Assembly (NCBI RefSeq): GCF_021228795.1
Contig: NZ_CP089309.1
Coordinates: forward strand, 4,771,501 to 4,835,500
Length of the DNA: 64,000 nucleotides
Reading direction: 5' to 3'
DNA from: Thiocapsa bogorovii
GTDB taxonomy: Bacteria > Pseudomonadota > Gammaproteobacteria > Chromatiales > Chromatiaceae
The notes beneath the pieces were generated by a model. The model did no database searches. It saw only the letters and a program-made list of their open reading frames with translations, and was not told the origin of the DNA. Positions 44,249-54,320 of the stretch are shown in pieces. The translations under genes and the position numbers were made by a program. How positions within the stretch are numbered: position 1 is the first letter of the stretch; each line of letters starts with the position of its first letter.

Positions 44249-44429
44249 GCCCCCAAGTCGAGTCCGCCATGCGCTGACGCGTTTGGATAAACCCACCGCA
44301 TCCACCTTGAATGGACCCGGGAAAACCGCTTCCGGCCAAAATGGGCAGAGCCAGACGCCGTCGGGCCGACCCACGGATGACCTCAAGGGCGATCGCGCAG
44401 CGAGCCTCAAACAGGCGATGGACAAAAGT

Positions 44430-45311
44430 ATGAGTTGGTTCGAGAAGCTGATCCCGAGCCGCATTCGTACCGATGCGAGCACCAAGCGGGCGGTGCCCGA
44501 AGGTGTTTGGGCCAAATGTCCGGGCTGTCAGGCCATCCTCTACCGGGCCGAGCTTGAGCGGAATCTCGAGGTGTGTCCCAAGTGCAATCACCACAACCGC
44601 TTGAGCGGGCGGCGCCGGCTCGAGACCTTTCTCGATCCGGAAGGACGCGAGGAGATCGGAGTCGATCTCGAGTCTCTGGACCCGCTTAAATTCAAGGATC
44701 TGAAGAAGTACAAAGACCGTCTCGTTCAGGCCCAGAAGCAGTCCTCCGAGAAGGAGGCCATGATCGTGATGCGTGGTCGACTCAAAGGTCAGCCGATCGT
44801 TGCCTCGGCCTTCGAGTTCGGTTTCATGGGCGGTTCCATGGGCTCGGTTGTCGGCGAGCGGTTCGTGCGTGGTGTCGACGCGGCGCTCGAGCAAAATTCG
44901 CCCTACGTCTGCTTCTCGGCGAGCGGCGGTGCGCGCATGCAGGAGAGCCTTTTCTCGCTGATGCAGATGGCCAAGACCAGCGCGGCCCTGGGGCGCATGC
45001 GCGAGCACGCGCTCCCCTTCGTCTCCGTGATGACGGATCCGACCATGGGGGGCGTATCGGCCAGTCTTGCGATGCTCGGCGATCTCAACATCGCCGAGCC
45101 CAACGCACTGATCGGCTTTGCCGGTCCGCGCGTGATCGAGCAGACGGTTCACGAAAAGCTGCCTGATGGCTTTCAGCGCAGCGAGTTCCTGATCGAAAAA
45201 GGCGCACTCGATATGATCATCGACCGCCGCGACCTGCGCGAGCGCATCGCCGATCTGCTGGCGATCTTGACGCATCGGCCGCGGTATGTCCGCACCGTTG
45301 TGCCCGTCTGA
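44430..45311 (+). CDS. accD: Acetyl-CoA carboxylase carboxyltransferase subunit beta
   Basis: A 293-residue subunit that, with AccA, transfers CO2 from biotin to acetyl-CoA. [14 protein letters not shown] is followed by a four-Cys zinc ribbon (CPGCQ and CPKCNHH, about residues 29-51). The crotonase-fold part has [47 protein letters not shown] and [21 protein letters not shown] 44430 fits the family; ATG 44418 is possible. About 180 bases separate it from trpA. Confidence 0.95.
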   Translation: MSWFEKLIPSRIRTDASTKRAVPEGVWAKCPGCQAILYRAELERNLEVCPKCNHHNRLSGRRRLETFLDPEGREEIGVDLESLDPLKFKDLKKYKDRLVQAQKQSSEKEAMIVMRGRLKGQPIVASAFEFGFMGGSMGSVVGERFVRGVDAALEQNSPYVCFSASGGARMQESLFSLMQMAKTSAALGRMREHALPFVSVMTDPTMGGVSASLAMLGDLNIAEPNALIGFAGPRVIEQTVHEKLPDGFQRSEFLIEKGALDMIIDRRDLRERIADLLAILTHRPRYVRTVVPV

Positions 45312-45483
45312 ATCGCGTCTTTTTGCGGTTTGGACGGATCGCGGGTTGGGGCGGGTTTGCACGGGTTTGCGGGCCTTGGGGCGGACGCGATTCAGGGTGT
45401 CGAATGCGTGTGAGAGGGTGGGTGTGTCGGGGCTTGCCCGGTGCAGGATGTCGGTCCGCGTGGCTGCCTGATCCGGAGGCGTT

Positions 45484-46788
45484 GTGGCCGACATGAGTCG
45501 CTTCGACAACCTCGATGCCTGGTTGAGCTGGCAGATGCAGTTGCATCCGAAGGCCATTGCGCTCGGGCTGGAACGGGTGGGCGCCGTTTGGGCGCGTTTG
45601 GGGCCGGCCTCCTTACCGTTTCCGCTCATCACGGTCGGCGGGACCAACGGCAAGGGCTCCTGTGTCGCGATGGCGGAGGCGATGTGTCGTGCTGCCGGAT
45701 ATCGCACCGGCGTCTATAGCTCGCCGCATCTGCTGCGGTATAACGAGCGGGTGCGGGTCGACGGGGAGGATGTCTCCGATGCGCTCCTTTGCGCATCGTT
45801 CGAGCGGATCGACCGGGCGCGCGGCGAGGCGGCGCTGACTTATTTCGAGTTCGGCACCCTGGCGGCGCTCGATATCTTCGTGCAGAGCCCGCCCGATGTC
45901 GTCATCCTCGAGGTCGGTCTCGGTGGGCGTCTCGATGCGGTGAACCTGTGGGACGCCGATGTCTCGGTGGTCACCTCGATCGGGCTGGACCATACGGCTT
46001 GGTTGGGCGAATCCTTGGATGAGATCGCCTCCGAGAAGGCTGGAATCTTTCGTCCCGGCCGCCCGGCCGTGATCGGGCAACGCGATGCCCCGGCGCGGCT
46101 GCGGGACGAGGCGGAGCGCCGCGGGACTCTGCCCATGCAGCTTGGTCGGGAGATCGACTGGACCATGGGCGGCGGGGGCGGTTGGATCTGGAGCGCGCCC
46201 TCGGGCGAGCGTTTGGCCTTGCCCGAGCCGGCGATGCGCGGACCCTTCCAGTACGACAACGCCTCGGCGGCGATCGCAGCACTCCGCGCGTTGCACGATC
46301 GTTTGCCGTTGTCGGTCAACGCGATTCGGGCCGGGTTGCAGCGCGCGCGGCTGCCGGGTCGGTTCCAGGTCTTTCCGGGGGCGCTGACCTACATCCTGGA
46401 CGTCGCGCATAACGGCGAAGCGGCGCAGGCACTGGCCGCGAATCTGCGTGCCTTCGGCAGCCGCGGTCGGCTCCGCGCCGTCCTCGCGGTGCTGGGAGAC
46501 AAGTCGCCCGCGTCGATTGTGGAGCCGCTCCTGCCCTTCGTGACCGATTGGTATTTGACCCAGAGCAGGGATCCGCGAGCCATGCCCGTCGAGGTGTTGA
46601 ACGAGCGTCTCGCGGCGGTCTTGCCTGGTCCTGCGGCGGCGACTTCGTCGGATCTCGACGTGGCGCTCGATGCCGCGGAGTCCGCATCCGGGCCCGGGGA
46701 TGCCGTCCTGGTCGTCGGCTCTTTTACGAGCGTCAGTGCGGCGCTGCGACGTCTCGACACGGGGCGGGCGGAACGGGGGGGCGTATAG
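45484..46788 (+). CDS. folC: Bifunctional folylpolyglutamate/dihydrofolate synthase
   Basis: A 434-residue Mur-ligase-fold enzyme that adds glutamate to folates. The P-loop VGGTNGKGSCVAMAEAM, YSSPHLLRYNERVRV, ILEVGLGGRLDAVN, SIGLDHTAWLGES and the later ILDVAHNGEAAQALA are present, and length is typical. GTG 45484 lies four bases after GGAGG; ATG 45493 is an alternative. Gene order accD-folC-SPOR-cvpA-purF is conserved in gammaproteobacteria. Confidence 0.94.
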   Translation: MADMSRFDNLDAWLSWQMQLHPKAIALGLERVGAVWARLGPASLPFPLITVGGTNGKGSCVAMAEAMCRAAGYRTGVYSSPHLLRYNERVRVDGEDVSDALLCASFERIDRARGEAALTYFEFGTLAALDIFVQSPPDVVILEVGLGGRLDAVNLWDADVSVVTSIGLDHTAWLGESLDEIASEKAGIFRPGRPAVIGQRDAPARLRDEAERRGTLPMQLGREIDWTMGGGGGWIWSAPSGERLALPEPAMRGPFQYDNASAAIAALRALHDRLPLSVNAIRAGLQRARLPGRFQVFPGALTYILDVAHNGEAAQALAANLRAFGSRGRLRAVLAVLGDKSPASIVEPLLPFVTDWYLTQSRDPRAMPVEVLNERLAAVLPGPAAATSSDLDVALDAAESASGPGDAVLVVGSFTSVSAALRRLDTGRAERGGV

Positions 46789-47178
46789 GGCTTCGTTGGC
46801 GGGAGCCGGCCGCACGACGCCGCGTCCGGGCGTCGCGCGGGCTTGTCGATTCGGAATTATCCGATTGAAATCAATAGCGATCTTTCCGCTCTGGCGGTAG
46901 TGCCACGGCAACGGCGTGCTATACTTCCGGCCTTTCGGGGGCCGGATCCAGGACGATACCGAGCGCACGCGGGGTTTTCGGAAAGCCGCGTGCGTCCCGA
47001 AGCCTCGGGGCAAGGTGCGCCGCCGCTGCGTATCGGACCCGGCGGCGAGGAGGTCAAACGCAGTCCCGGCGTGCGCCGGTCGCCCGATGCGGCGACACAT
47101 CAGCGTGTGATCGGTATGTTCATCAGGGCCTGACGGCGTCGGCGATGCGCGCGACGCCCTGTGTGCGGGTGGAGACTT
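46789..47178. other. 390-bp gap with a likely promoter and leader
   Basis: No gene seen. An extended -10 (TGC then TATACT, 46917-46925) could drive the SPOR-cvpA unit, leaving a leader of about 250 bases. Within the leader, GCACGCGG and CCGCGTGC (about 46965-46995) can pair around a short loop. No clear -35. Confidence 0.4.
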
Positions 47179-47799
47179 ATGCAAGAAGGCGCAAAGAAGC
47201 GGTTGGTCGGGGCGGTCGTGATCGTCTCGCTGGCGGTCATCTTCGTTCCGATGTTGTTCGAGGAGGAGCCGGTAACGGCGTTGCCGCCGTTGCCTGAGGT
47301 CGCGCCGGAGGAACCGGTCGTCGACGACCGATTCAGATCCGAATCTTTCCTGACGCCCGCGGATTCGGGCATCGGTGGGTTTACGCAAGAGGCATGGGTC
47401 GAGCCCGATGCCTTGGCGCTTCCTGTCCAGGACGTGTCGGAGCCAGTCGACGAAGCACCCGGCGGTGAGCCGGTGGCCGATTCGGATGAAGCGCCGTCGA
47501 CCGAGCCGCCGCCGGCGGCGGAGCAGATTCCTGTCGCGCCGCCCCCGATGGCGCGGGACGACGGCATGCCCTCGTACGTGACCCAGGTCGCGAGCTTGGG
47601 GACTGCGGCAAGCGCGCAGGAATTGGCGGCGAAGCTCCAAGGCGAAGGATACTCGGCGTTCGTCGAGCCCGCCGAGGTCGGAGGGCGCACCTACTACCGC
47701 GTGCGTGTCGGCCCGGAGGTCGAGCGTGCAAGTGCCGAGAAAACGGCTGCCGAGCTTGGCCGCAAGTACAAGGGGCCTTTTGTACAGCGCTACCCCTGA
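47179..47799 (+). CDS. SPOR-domain membrane protein (DedD-like)
   Basis: A 206-residue bitopic protein: a short cytoplasmic start (MQEGAKKRLVGA), one membrane helix (VVIVSLAVIFVPMLF), a long Pro/Glu/Ala-rich periplasmic linker, and a C-terminal SPOR domain (YVTQVASLGTAASAQELAAK, then YYRVRVGPEVERASAEK). SPOR domains bind denuded septal peptidoglycan, so a role at the division site is likely, as for DedD, which occupies this position before cvpA in E. coli. Confidence 0.9.
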   Translation: MQEGAKKRLVGAVVIVSLAVIFVPMLFEEEPVTALPPLPEVAPEEPVVDDRFRSESFLTPADSGIGGFTQEAWVEPDALALPVQDVSEPVDEAPGGEPVADSDEAPSTEPPPAAEQIPVAPPPMARDDGMPSYVTQVASLGTAASAQELAAKLQGEGYSAFVEPAEVGGRTYYRVRVGPEVERASAEKTAAELGRKYKGPFVQRYP

Positions 47800-47852
47800 G
47801 ACGGAGCCGGTCCGAGCTGCGTTTCCCTTACTGACGGTGCGTCGGAGTGACG

Positions 47853-48344
47853 ATGAATTGGGTCGACTATGCCATCCTCGGAGTGATCCTCTTGTCCGCC
47901 TTGGTCGGGATCGGGCGAGGACTGATACGCGAGGTGGTGTCGCTGGGGGTCTGGATTGCGGCGATTCTGATCGCCTGGCTCTTTCACCGCGAGGTGGCGG
48001 AGCTTCTGGTGCCTTATCTCTCGCAGCCGTCGGTACGCTTGGCTGCGGCCTTCGTGGGTTTGATCCTGGTGACCCTCGTGCTCGGCGCCATCGTCGGTGC
48101 CGTCCTGTCGGCCTTGGTCGAGACGACAGGGCTCGGTACGGTCGATCGCGTGCTCGGTTTGTTTTTCGGAGCCGCCCGCGGTGTGGTGATCGTCGCCATG
48201 GCCGTTTTCCTGGCGTCCTTCACGCCCATGCCCGAGGATTCCTGGTGGCAGGAGTCACGGCTTGTCGGACAGTTCCAGAGCGTCGCCGGTTGGTTGGTCA
48301 GCCTGGTGCCGGAAGAGGTGCAAACGCGGGTCAAGGGTCTCTAG
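47853..48344 (+). CDS. cvpA: Colicin V production family membrane protein
   Basis: A 163-residue inner-membrane protein with four hydrophobic segments. MNWVDYAILGVILLSALVGI, the conserved GRGLIREVVSLGVWI and VDRVLGLFFGAARGVVIV match CvpA, which is needed for colicin V production and bile or envelope stress resistance in enterics. ATG 47853 is chosen over GTG 47847. The TAG stop is formed by the first bases of the 272-bp structured repeat. Confidence 0.92.
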   Translation: MNWVDYAILGVILLSALVGIGRGLIREVVSLGVWIAAILIAWLFHREVAELLVPYLSQPSVRLAAAFVGLILVTLVLGAIVGAVLSALVETTGLGTVDRVLGLFFGAARGVVIVAMAVFLASFTPMPEDSWWQESRLVGQFQSVAGWLVSLVPEEVQTRVKGL

Positions 48345-48612
48345 TACCTCGTTCCGCCTTATTTTGCGTGCTCAGCGAGGCGAGAAGCGTTCAGCGGCTA
48401 GGCGCGCGAGTGCAGGAAGAGTGACCCTCTTTCAAGCTCGCGCAACAACGGCGCTGAACGCTTCTCGCCTCGCCCTTCGGGAGCCCCCCAAAGGCGCCAG
48501 GGCAGCGTTACAGCCCTTGGAAATAGCACCCACTATTCCCCGCGGTCTGTGCCTTGCCCTGACGCCTTTGGGGGGCTCTGAGCATGCAAAATAAGGTGGA
48601 ACGAGGTGCTAG
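48341..48612. repeat. 272-bp element able to fold as a three-way junction
   Basis: The outer 35-bp inverted arms (48341-48375 and 48578-48612) differ at only three positions and begin or end with CTAG. Inside lie two further hairpins: a perfect 21-bp stem (48376-48396 with 48452-48472) and a 24-bp stem with one mismatch (48481-48504 with 48555-48578). The three stems abut, giving a cloverleaf-like fold. Smaller pairings occur in the first loop (GCGCGAG/CTCGCGC). No frame is convincing inside. Either a non-autonomous mobile element or a structured RNA. Confidence 0.85.
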
Positions 48613-48878
48613 GATCTTGCCGTGCTTGGGTTTTCCCGGCATCCAGCCTCCAGCTGCCGTCCTCCGGCCAGCAATCGCTAGCCGCCGCTCCGCGCGCGCC
48701 CGGCGGTCATCAGTTTGTTTGCCCGGGGACATCGTGTGACGCATTCGGCTTAGGCCGGCTGGCCGAGCGCTGGATCGCAGTCGATGTTGTCCCGGGCCAA
48801 CCTCGCGGGGTATAGTCTGCTGTTCCCATTCAGCAGCATCCGTCTCGGTCCTCGGGGCTGATCGCGGGCGAGGAAGTC
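48613..48878. other. purF upstream region
   Basis: No gene seen between the structured repeat and purF. It carries the purF promoter (listed) and otherwise nothing recognised. No obvious PurR-type operator was found by eye. Confidence 0.4.
48787..48816 (+). promoter_or_regulatory. Candidate sigma-70 promoter for purF
   Basis: TTGTCC at 48787-48792 and TATAGT at 48811-48816 with an 18-base spacer, 63 bases before the ATG. Placement and hexamers are good. Confidence 0.5.
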
Positions 48879-50393
48879 ATGTGCGGCATCGTCGGCATCG
48901 TCGGTAAATACCCGGTCAACCAAGCGCTGTACGATACGCTGCTGGTGCTCCAACACCGGGGACAGGATGCTGCGGGTATCGTCACCTGCCAGGGCGACAA
49001 GCTCCATTTGCGCAAGGACAACGGTCTTGCGCGGGATGTCTTCCGTACGCGCCATATGATTCAATTGGGCGGAAACATGGGAGTCGGACATGTCCGCTAT
49101 CCCACCGCCGGCGCGGCCAGCTCGGCCGAGGCCCAACCCTTCTACGTCAATTCACCCTACGGCATCGTGCTTGCCCACAACGGCAATCTCACCAACGCCG
49201 AGGACCTCAAGCGCGACCTCTTCGTCGAGGATCTTCGCCACCTCAATACCGAGTCGGATTCCGAGATTCTGCTCAACGTGTTTGCCCATGAGCTCCAGCT
49301 CCAAGGCAAGCTGCGGATCGACGAGCAGGATGTCTTTCGCGCGGTCGCGGGCGTGCACCGACGCTGCCGAGGTGGTTATGCCGCGGTCGCGATGATCCCG
49401 GGTTTCGGCGTCTTCGGTTTTCGCGATCCGCACGGCATCCGGCCATTGGTCTACGGCCGGCGCGAGACCGATCTGGGTACCGAGTACATGATCGCCTCCG
49501 AGAGCGTGGCGCTCGATACGATCGGCTTTAGCTTGATTGCGGATGTCGCACCGGGCGAGGCTGTCTTCATCAGTGTCGACGGCCAGATCCACACACGCCA
49601 ATGCGCCGCTCAGCCGATCCTCTCGCCCTGCATCTTCGAGTTCGTCTACTTCGCCCGTCCGGATTCCATCATCGACAACATCTCGGTGCACAAGGCGCGC
49701 TCCCGGATGGGCAAGAAGCTCGCCGCGAAGATCAAGCGGGAATGGTCCAATCACGACATCGATGTCGTGATCCCCATCCCGGATACGAGCCGCACGGCTG
49801 CACTCCAGCTGGCGAATCAGCTCGGCGTGCCTTACTCGGAGGGTTTCATCAAGAACCGCTACATCGGGCGTACCTTCATCATGCCCGGTCAGCAGGTCCG
49901 CAAGAAATCGGTCCGTCAGAAGCTCAATGCCATCGACCTCGAGTTCCGCAGAAAGAATGTCTTGCTGGTCGACGACTCCATCGTGCGCGGCACCACCTCG
50001 CAACAGATCATCCAGATGGCCCGTGATGCCGGTGCGCATCGCGTCTATTTCGCCTCCGCGGCTCCGCCGGTGCGGTTTCCCAACGTCTACGGAATCGATA
50101 TGCCCGCGGCCAGCGAGCTCATCGCTCACGGTCGAACGGAGGACGAGGTCGCGCGCGAGCTGGGTGCGGATCGACTCGTTTTTCAAGAGCTCGGTGACCT
50201 GATCGACGCGGTTCAGAAGAAGGGTAAGAGTCACGTGGACCGCTTCGATACCTCGGTCTTCGATGGCGTCTACGTGACCGGGGATGTGACCCCCGAATAT
50301 CTTCAGGCGCTCGAGGCGAACCGCAATGACGTTGCCAAAACCGCCTACGGCTCTTTCAGCGAGAACGTCATTGACCTCTACAACTCCGCCTGA
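48879..50393 (+). CDS. purF: Amidophosphoribosyltransferase
   Basis: A 504-residue enzyme catalysing the first committed step of purine synthesis, PRPP plus glutamine to phosphoribosylamine. Cys2 of [10 protein letters not shown] is the N-terminal nucleophile. [23 protein letters not shown] and LAHNGNLTN belong to the glutamine amidotransferase domain, and the PRPP loop is [17 protein letters not shown]. The [10 protein letters not shown] region near the end is typical. The last 68 bases overlap the first possible metZ start. Confidence 0.96.
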   Translation: MCGIVGIVGKYPVNQALYDTLLVLQHRGQDAAGIVTCQGDKLHLRKDNGLARDVFRTRHMIQLGGNMGVGHVRYPTAGAASSAEAQPFYVNSPYGIVLAHNGNLTNAEDLKRDLFVEDLRHLNTESDSEILLNVFAHELQLQGKLRIDEQDVFRAVAGVHRRCRGGYAAVAMIPGFGVFGFRDPHGIRPLVYGRRETDLGTEYMIASESVALDTIGFSLIADVAPGEAVFISVDGQIHTRQCAAQPILSPCIFEFVYFARPDSIIDNISVHKARSRMGKKLAAKIKREWSNHDIDVVIPIPDTSRTAALQLANQLGVPYSEGFIKNRYIGRTFIMPGQQVRKKSVRQKLNAIDLEFRRKNVLLVDDSIVRGTTSQQIIQMARDAGAHRVYFASAAPPVRFPNVYGIDMPAASELIAHGRTEDEVARELGADRLVFQELGDLIDAVQKKGKSHVDRFDTSVFDGVYVTGDVTPEYLQALEANRNDVAKTAYGSFSENVIDLYNSA

Positions 50394-51639
50394 CGGATCC
50401 TCGTTCTCCGACGGGTCGGCACCGGCGTCTCCGGTTTCGGCCGAATCCGGTTTCGCAACCCGCGCAGTCCGGATCGGCCACCACCGCACCCCGGAAGGCG
50501 AGCACGGCGAGCCGATCTTTACGACCTCGAGCTTCGTTTTCGACAGTGCCGCGGAGGCTGCCGCCCGGTTCTCGGGTGATCAGGCGGGCAATATCTATTC
50601 GCGTTTTACGAACCCGACCGTGTCGGCCTTCGAGGAACGTTTGGCCAGCCTCGAAGGCGGCGAGCGTTGCGTGGCGACCGCCTCCGGGATGTCCGCGATC
50701 CTGGCCGTCTGCATGGGATTGCTCGAGGCCGGCGACCACATTGTCGCCTCCCGAAGCCTGTTCGGCAGCACCACGCTCCTCTTCAATAAATATCTCTCCC
50801 GGTTCGGCATCCAAACCAGCTATGTGCCGCTCGGTGATCTGGAGGCATGGGACGCCGCGATTCGACCCAAGACCCGGATGCTCTTCTGCGAGACCCCGTC
50901 CAATCCCTTGACCGAGATGGTCGACATCCGGGGTTTAGCTGAGGTTGCACACCGCCGCGGCTGTCTGCTGGCGGTCGACAACTGCTTCTGCACCCCGGCC
51001 CTGCAACGCCCGCTCGAGCTCGGCGCGGATCTGGTGATCCACTCCGCGACCAAGTATCTGGACGGGCAGGGACGTTGTATCGGCGGCGCCGTCGTCGGCG
51101 ATCGCAAGTGGGTCGGCGAGGGGGTCTTCGGGGTACTGAGAACCGCCGGCCCGACCATGAGCCCCTTCAACGCCTGGGTCTTCCTCAAAGGCCTAGAGAC
51201 GCTGGAGCTGCGGATGCTCGCGCATTCGCGATCCGCGGCCGCACTCGCCGAATGGCTGCTGGCGCAGCGCGGAATCGAGCGGGTCTATTACCCCGGTTTG
51301 CCGGATCACCCCCAACATCAATTGGTCGGCACCCAACAGCGCACAGGCGGCGGCATCGTCGCCTTCGACGTGCGCGGCGGTCGCGCCGGCGCCTGGCATC
51401 TGATCGACTCCACACGTCTCTTGTCCATCACGGCCAACCTCGGCGACGTCAAGACCACGATCACGCATCCCGGAACCACCACCCACGGTCGCCTGACCCC
51501 GGAAGAGCGCACCGCCGTCGGGATCGGCGAAGGGCTGGTGCGGGTCGCCGTCGGATTGGAAGACATCACCGACATCCAGGCCGATTTGGCGCTAGGTCTG
51601 GAGAGACCACCCAACGCCGACCAAGCCGCTGCCCCGTAG
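50326..51639 (+). CDS. metZ: O-succinylhomoserine sulfhydrylase
   Basis: A 437-residue PLP enzyme of the Cys/Met-metabolism family making homocysteine from O-succinylhomoserine and sulfide. [55 protein letters not shown] and the PLP lysine in [18 protein letters not shown] identify MetZ. ATG 50326 lies inside purF; TTG 50371 is an alternative giving a smaller overlap. Following purF is typical in pseudomonads and relatives. The TAG stop is part of a REP repeat (GTAGGGTGCGG). Confidence 0.93.
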   Translation: MTLPKPPTALSARTSLTSTTPPDGSSFSDGSAPASPVSAESGFATRAVRIGHHRTPEGEHGEPIFTTSSFVFDSAAEAAARFSGDQAGNIYSRFTNPTVSAFEERLASLEGGERCVATASGMSAILAVCMGLLEAGDHIVASRSLFGSTTLLFNKYLSRFGIQTSYVPLGDLEAWDAAIRPKTRMLFCETPSNPLTEMVDIRGLAEVAHRRGCLLAVDNCFCTPALQRPLELGADLVIHSATKYLDGQGRCIGGAVVGDRKWVGEGVFGVLRTAGPTMSPFNAWVFLKGLETLELRMLAHSRSAAALAEWLLAQRGIERVYYPGLPDHPQHQLVGTQQRTGGGIVAFDVRGGRAGAWHLIDSTRLLSITANLGDVKTTITHPGTTTHGRLTPEERTAVGIGEGLVRVAVGLEDITDIQADLALGLERPPNADQAAAP

Positions 51640-51825
51640 GGTGCGGTGAGCGTAGCGAACCGCACCGAACCCCGCAGACAACGCCGCACCGCGCAAAACC
51701 GCACCATCCGGTGCGGTTCCTCCGTCACCACACCCTACAGACCACCCACCACCGCCGAAGACGGTGCGCCGTAGGGTGCGGTGAGCGCAGCGAACCGCAG
51801 CGAACCGCACCGAATCGTCGGTACC
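51636..51825. repeat. REP cluster left of the interrupted RAYT gene
   Basis: Two direct copies beginning GTAGGGTGCGGTGAGCG (51636 and about 51774) and, between them, an inverted copy ending CACCCTAC, with internal AACCGCACC/GGTGCGG pairs. Same family as the copies at 54321-54429 and 63802-63838. Confidence 0.85.
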
Positions 51826-51923
51826 CGCACATCATTCCCCGGTATCCAAATCAAAGGCGCTCTCCCAGGCCCAATCCTGCGGAAGGAATCCTTGTTCCAC
51901 GTACCGGTGGAAGCTGGAATAGG

Positions 51924-53801
51924 CCGACTTTACCCCTGCAGATCTGGCCATTTTTCGCCGCTAGGCCGCGTGGCTACTGACTTCCTCGCCGATAAGTTTT
52001 TTCAAAATGTCGCCATGCATGTGAAATATTGGCGCTTGCGATATCAGCGTTCATAGGCTAGAAATTAGCCATGCAGACCGCGCATGGCAATTTGCACCTG
52101 GAAATCCAAACCACCCGCAAAAGCCCGGTGGGCATCTTGCGCACCTCCTTTCGCGACAACGGCAAGATGTGCCACACCCAGCATGGGCGCATCACCGGCT
52201 GCTCACTGGAGCAACTCCAACTCCTGCAGTTGGCCTTTCGTGAGCGCGTGGTTCCCGTCGATGACCCACAGGCCTTCCGGATTCTCAACAGCCGCGAATA
52301 CGGCGCCAGTCAGGCCATCCTGGCCATTGCCAAGCAACTGGGTCTGCATCGCATCCTCTACTCGCGCGCCGAACCCTGGGTCAGCGGCGCACTGGCGATG
52401 ATTGTCGGTCGCTTGGTCTATGCCGGAAGTAAGCTCGCGTTATGCAACCATCATCCCAATACCTGTCTGTGGGAGCTTTGCGGAATCGCTGAGACCCCCG
52501 AGGTCGAGGCGCATTGCTACGAGCCAATGGATCGGCTGTTACAGCGCCAGAAGGCGATCCAAAAGCCCTGGCCGGGCGTCATCTGCGCAATGGGCATGTG
52601 ATTCTCTACGATATCACCAGTGTCTATTTTGAAGGCGAGTACAAAGACAGCGAACTGGTGGCCTTCGGCTATAACCGCGATGGCAAAAAAAGTCGTGAGC
52701 AAGTGGTTGTCGGGCTGATCTGCAATGACCAAGGTTGCCCGGTCGGGGTGGAAGTCTATGCGGGCAACACCAAGGACGAAACCACCGTGGTTGATAAGGT
52801 GCATGAGATCAAGCAAGGCTACGGCATCGAGACGATCATCTTCGTCGGTGATCGCGGGATGGTCACCCGCAGCAACATTAACGCGCTGCAAGACGAGGCG
52901 GACTTGCAGACCATTGGCGCCCTGACCCATGGCGAGATGATGACCCTGCTGAAGAACAAGGTGATCACCCTCGATCTGTTCGATGAGCGCAATATCCATG
53001 AGGTCAGCGATCCTGACGACCCGTCCCGCCGGTATTGCCTGTGCCGCAATCCACAGACCGCTCAGCGCGAGTCGCAGACGCGCCAACGGTTGCTGGATCT
53101 CACCACCAAGGCCCTGGGTGAGATCGCCGCCTACAAGCGCGCCGCGACCGTCGAAAAGCTCGGTGCGCGCGTTGGCAAGGTGTTGGCCAAATACAAGATG
53201 GGCAAGTTCATCCAATGGGCGATTGAGGCCGATCCGCAACAGGAAACATCGTGCGCGCATCGCCTCACCTGGTCGATTAACGCCGAGAAGGTGGAGCACG
53301 AAAAGCGTTTCGATGGGTGCTATGTAATCACCAGCGATGTCGATCAAGCGCAGATGAAAACCTTGGACGTGGTGCGCGCCTATAAGAGCCTGACCTTTGT
53401 CGAGCGCGCCTTTCGCAATCTCAAGACCGTGCAGCTGGAAATTCGCCCGGTTTATCACAAGAGCGATGAGCGCATTCGCAGTCACGTCTTTCTCTGTATG
53501 CTGGCCTATTACCTGCAATGGCACATGGAGCAGCGCTTAGCGCCGCTCTTTGCCAACGATGGCAAGGGCGAAGACAGACGCTGGACATTCCGCGGGGTGA
53601 TTGATTGCTTGTCTCAGATCACGCGCAATCGCGTGGCCGTCAACGGTGCTGAGTTCGATCGGAATAGTACCCCAACACCCGAGCAAGCGCAGATAGTGGA
53701 GTTCCTGCAAGTCACGATGTAGCCACCCACGTGAAATCCGAAATCGCCCGCCAGCCCAGTAGTGGCGAGGGTTTTCGGCCGGTCTGCAGGGGGAAAATCG
53801 G
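51924..53801 (+). mobile_element. IS1634-like insertion sequence, 1878 bp, complete ends
   Basis: The left end CCGACTTTACCCCTGCAGA and the right end, whose reverse complement is CCGATTTTCCCCCTGCAGA, form imperfect terminal inverted repeats of about 25 bp. A 6-bp direct repeat AATAGG flanks the element (51918-51923 and 53802-53807) as a target-site duplication. Removing the element and one AATAGG restores the RAYT frame exactly, which confirms the boundaries. It carries one transposase with an internal frame change. Confidence 0.93.
52071..53722 (+). pseudogene. IS1634-family transposase, frameshifted
   Basis: Two overlapping frames encode one transposase. The first part (from ATG 52071) holds HGNLHLEIQTTRKSPVG and VSGALAMIVGRLVYAGSK. 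The second part continues with ALAGRHLRNGHVILYDITS, the DDE-fold strand TIIFVGDRGMVTRSNI and YKSLTFVERAFRNLKTVQLE. The crossing point is near CCAAAAGC at about 52558-52565 and needs a -1 shift; the joined protein would be 550 residues, normal for the family. Either an indel has inactivated it or ribosomes slip on AAAAG; the slip site is not a classical heptamer. Confidence 0.85.
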
Positions 53802-54320
53802 AATAGGGCCAATCCCGGACCCAGGTCACCCAGCCGTGCTTCACCGGATTCCAGTGAACGTAATCCACATGGCGCTGGAAATCCAAGTCGTCGCGGATTC
53901 CATGCTCCCAGAAGCGCCGCTGCCAGATGCCACGCTCGCCGCGCTTGAGCCGGCTCGCCGAGCGTGTCTCCTCAGCCGGCAATGCGCGTGAGAACCCTGC
54001 CTTGATCAGGCCCCAGCGCATCGCGTAATCCGTGTCTCCCGGTGGCAGCGTCAGCACACAATGCAGGTGCTCCGGAAGAACGACGATGGCATCGACCCGA
54101 AACGGATGGGCCGTCTTCACCGCCCGCATGCTCGCGCCCAGCAGTGCGACATGCTCGACGAGCAGCCGGTGTCCCCGGCGTCGAGCGCAGTTGACGGTAA
54201 AGAAGAAGGTGCCGCCCGCAACCTGGAATCTGCGATAGCAGGACATGGGCTAGGGCGCGGTTGTAAGCGGCATTCGTTTGGGACCGGGTGCTTCGGCTGC
54301 GGTTGTTGGCGCTCCGGGGT

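Larger units (their letters stand above)
51832..54246 (-). pseudogene. REP-associated tyrosine transposase (RAYT) split by an insertion sequence
   Basis: The 5' part (54246 down to 53802) encodes a single-domain Y1/HUH transposase: [19 protein letters not shown], the HUH motif in [24 protein letters not shown] and the tyrosine in [12 protein letters not shown]. It then runs into IS DNA. The missing 3' part is on the far side (51917 down to the TGA at 51832-51834) and reads SSFHRYVEQGFLPQDWAWES and a short acidic end. Joining the parts across one copy of the 6-bp target duplication restores a 176-codon frame with WPYSSFHRYV intact. RAYTs mobilise REP palindromes, which flank this gene on both sides. 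Confidence 0.92.

Noticed and set aside
44154-44429. Long N-terminal extension of accD overlapping trpA.
   Set aside because: The AccD family begins MSWFEKLIP at 44430; the extension has no similarity and overlaps trpA in another frame.
46789-47178. Possible riboswitch or leader peptide in front of the SPOR gene.
   Set aside because: Only one short hairpin and no recognisable aptamer or conserved peptide; listed only as a gap.
53614-53801. C-terminal 60 residues of the RAYT frame read through into the IS.
   Set aside because: This part is IS DNA (terminal repeat and antisense transposase). The native C terminus is at 51832-51917.
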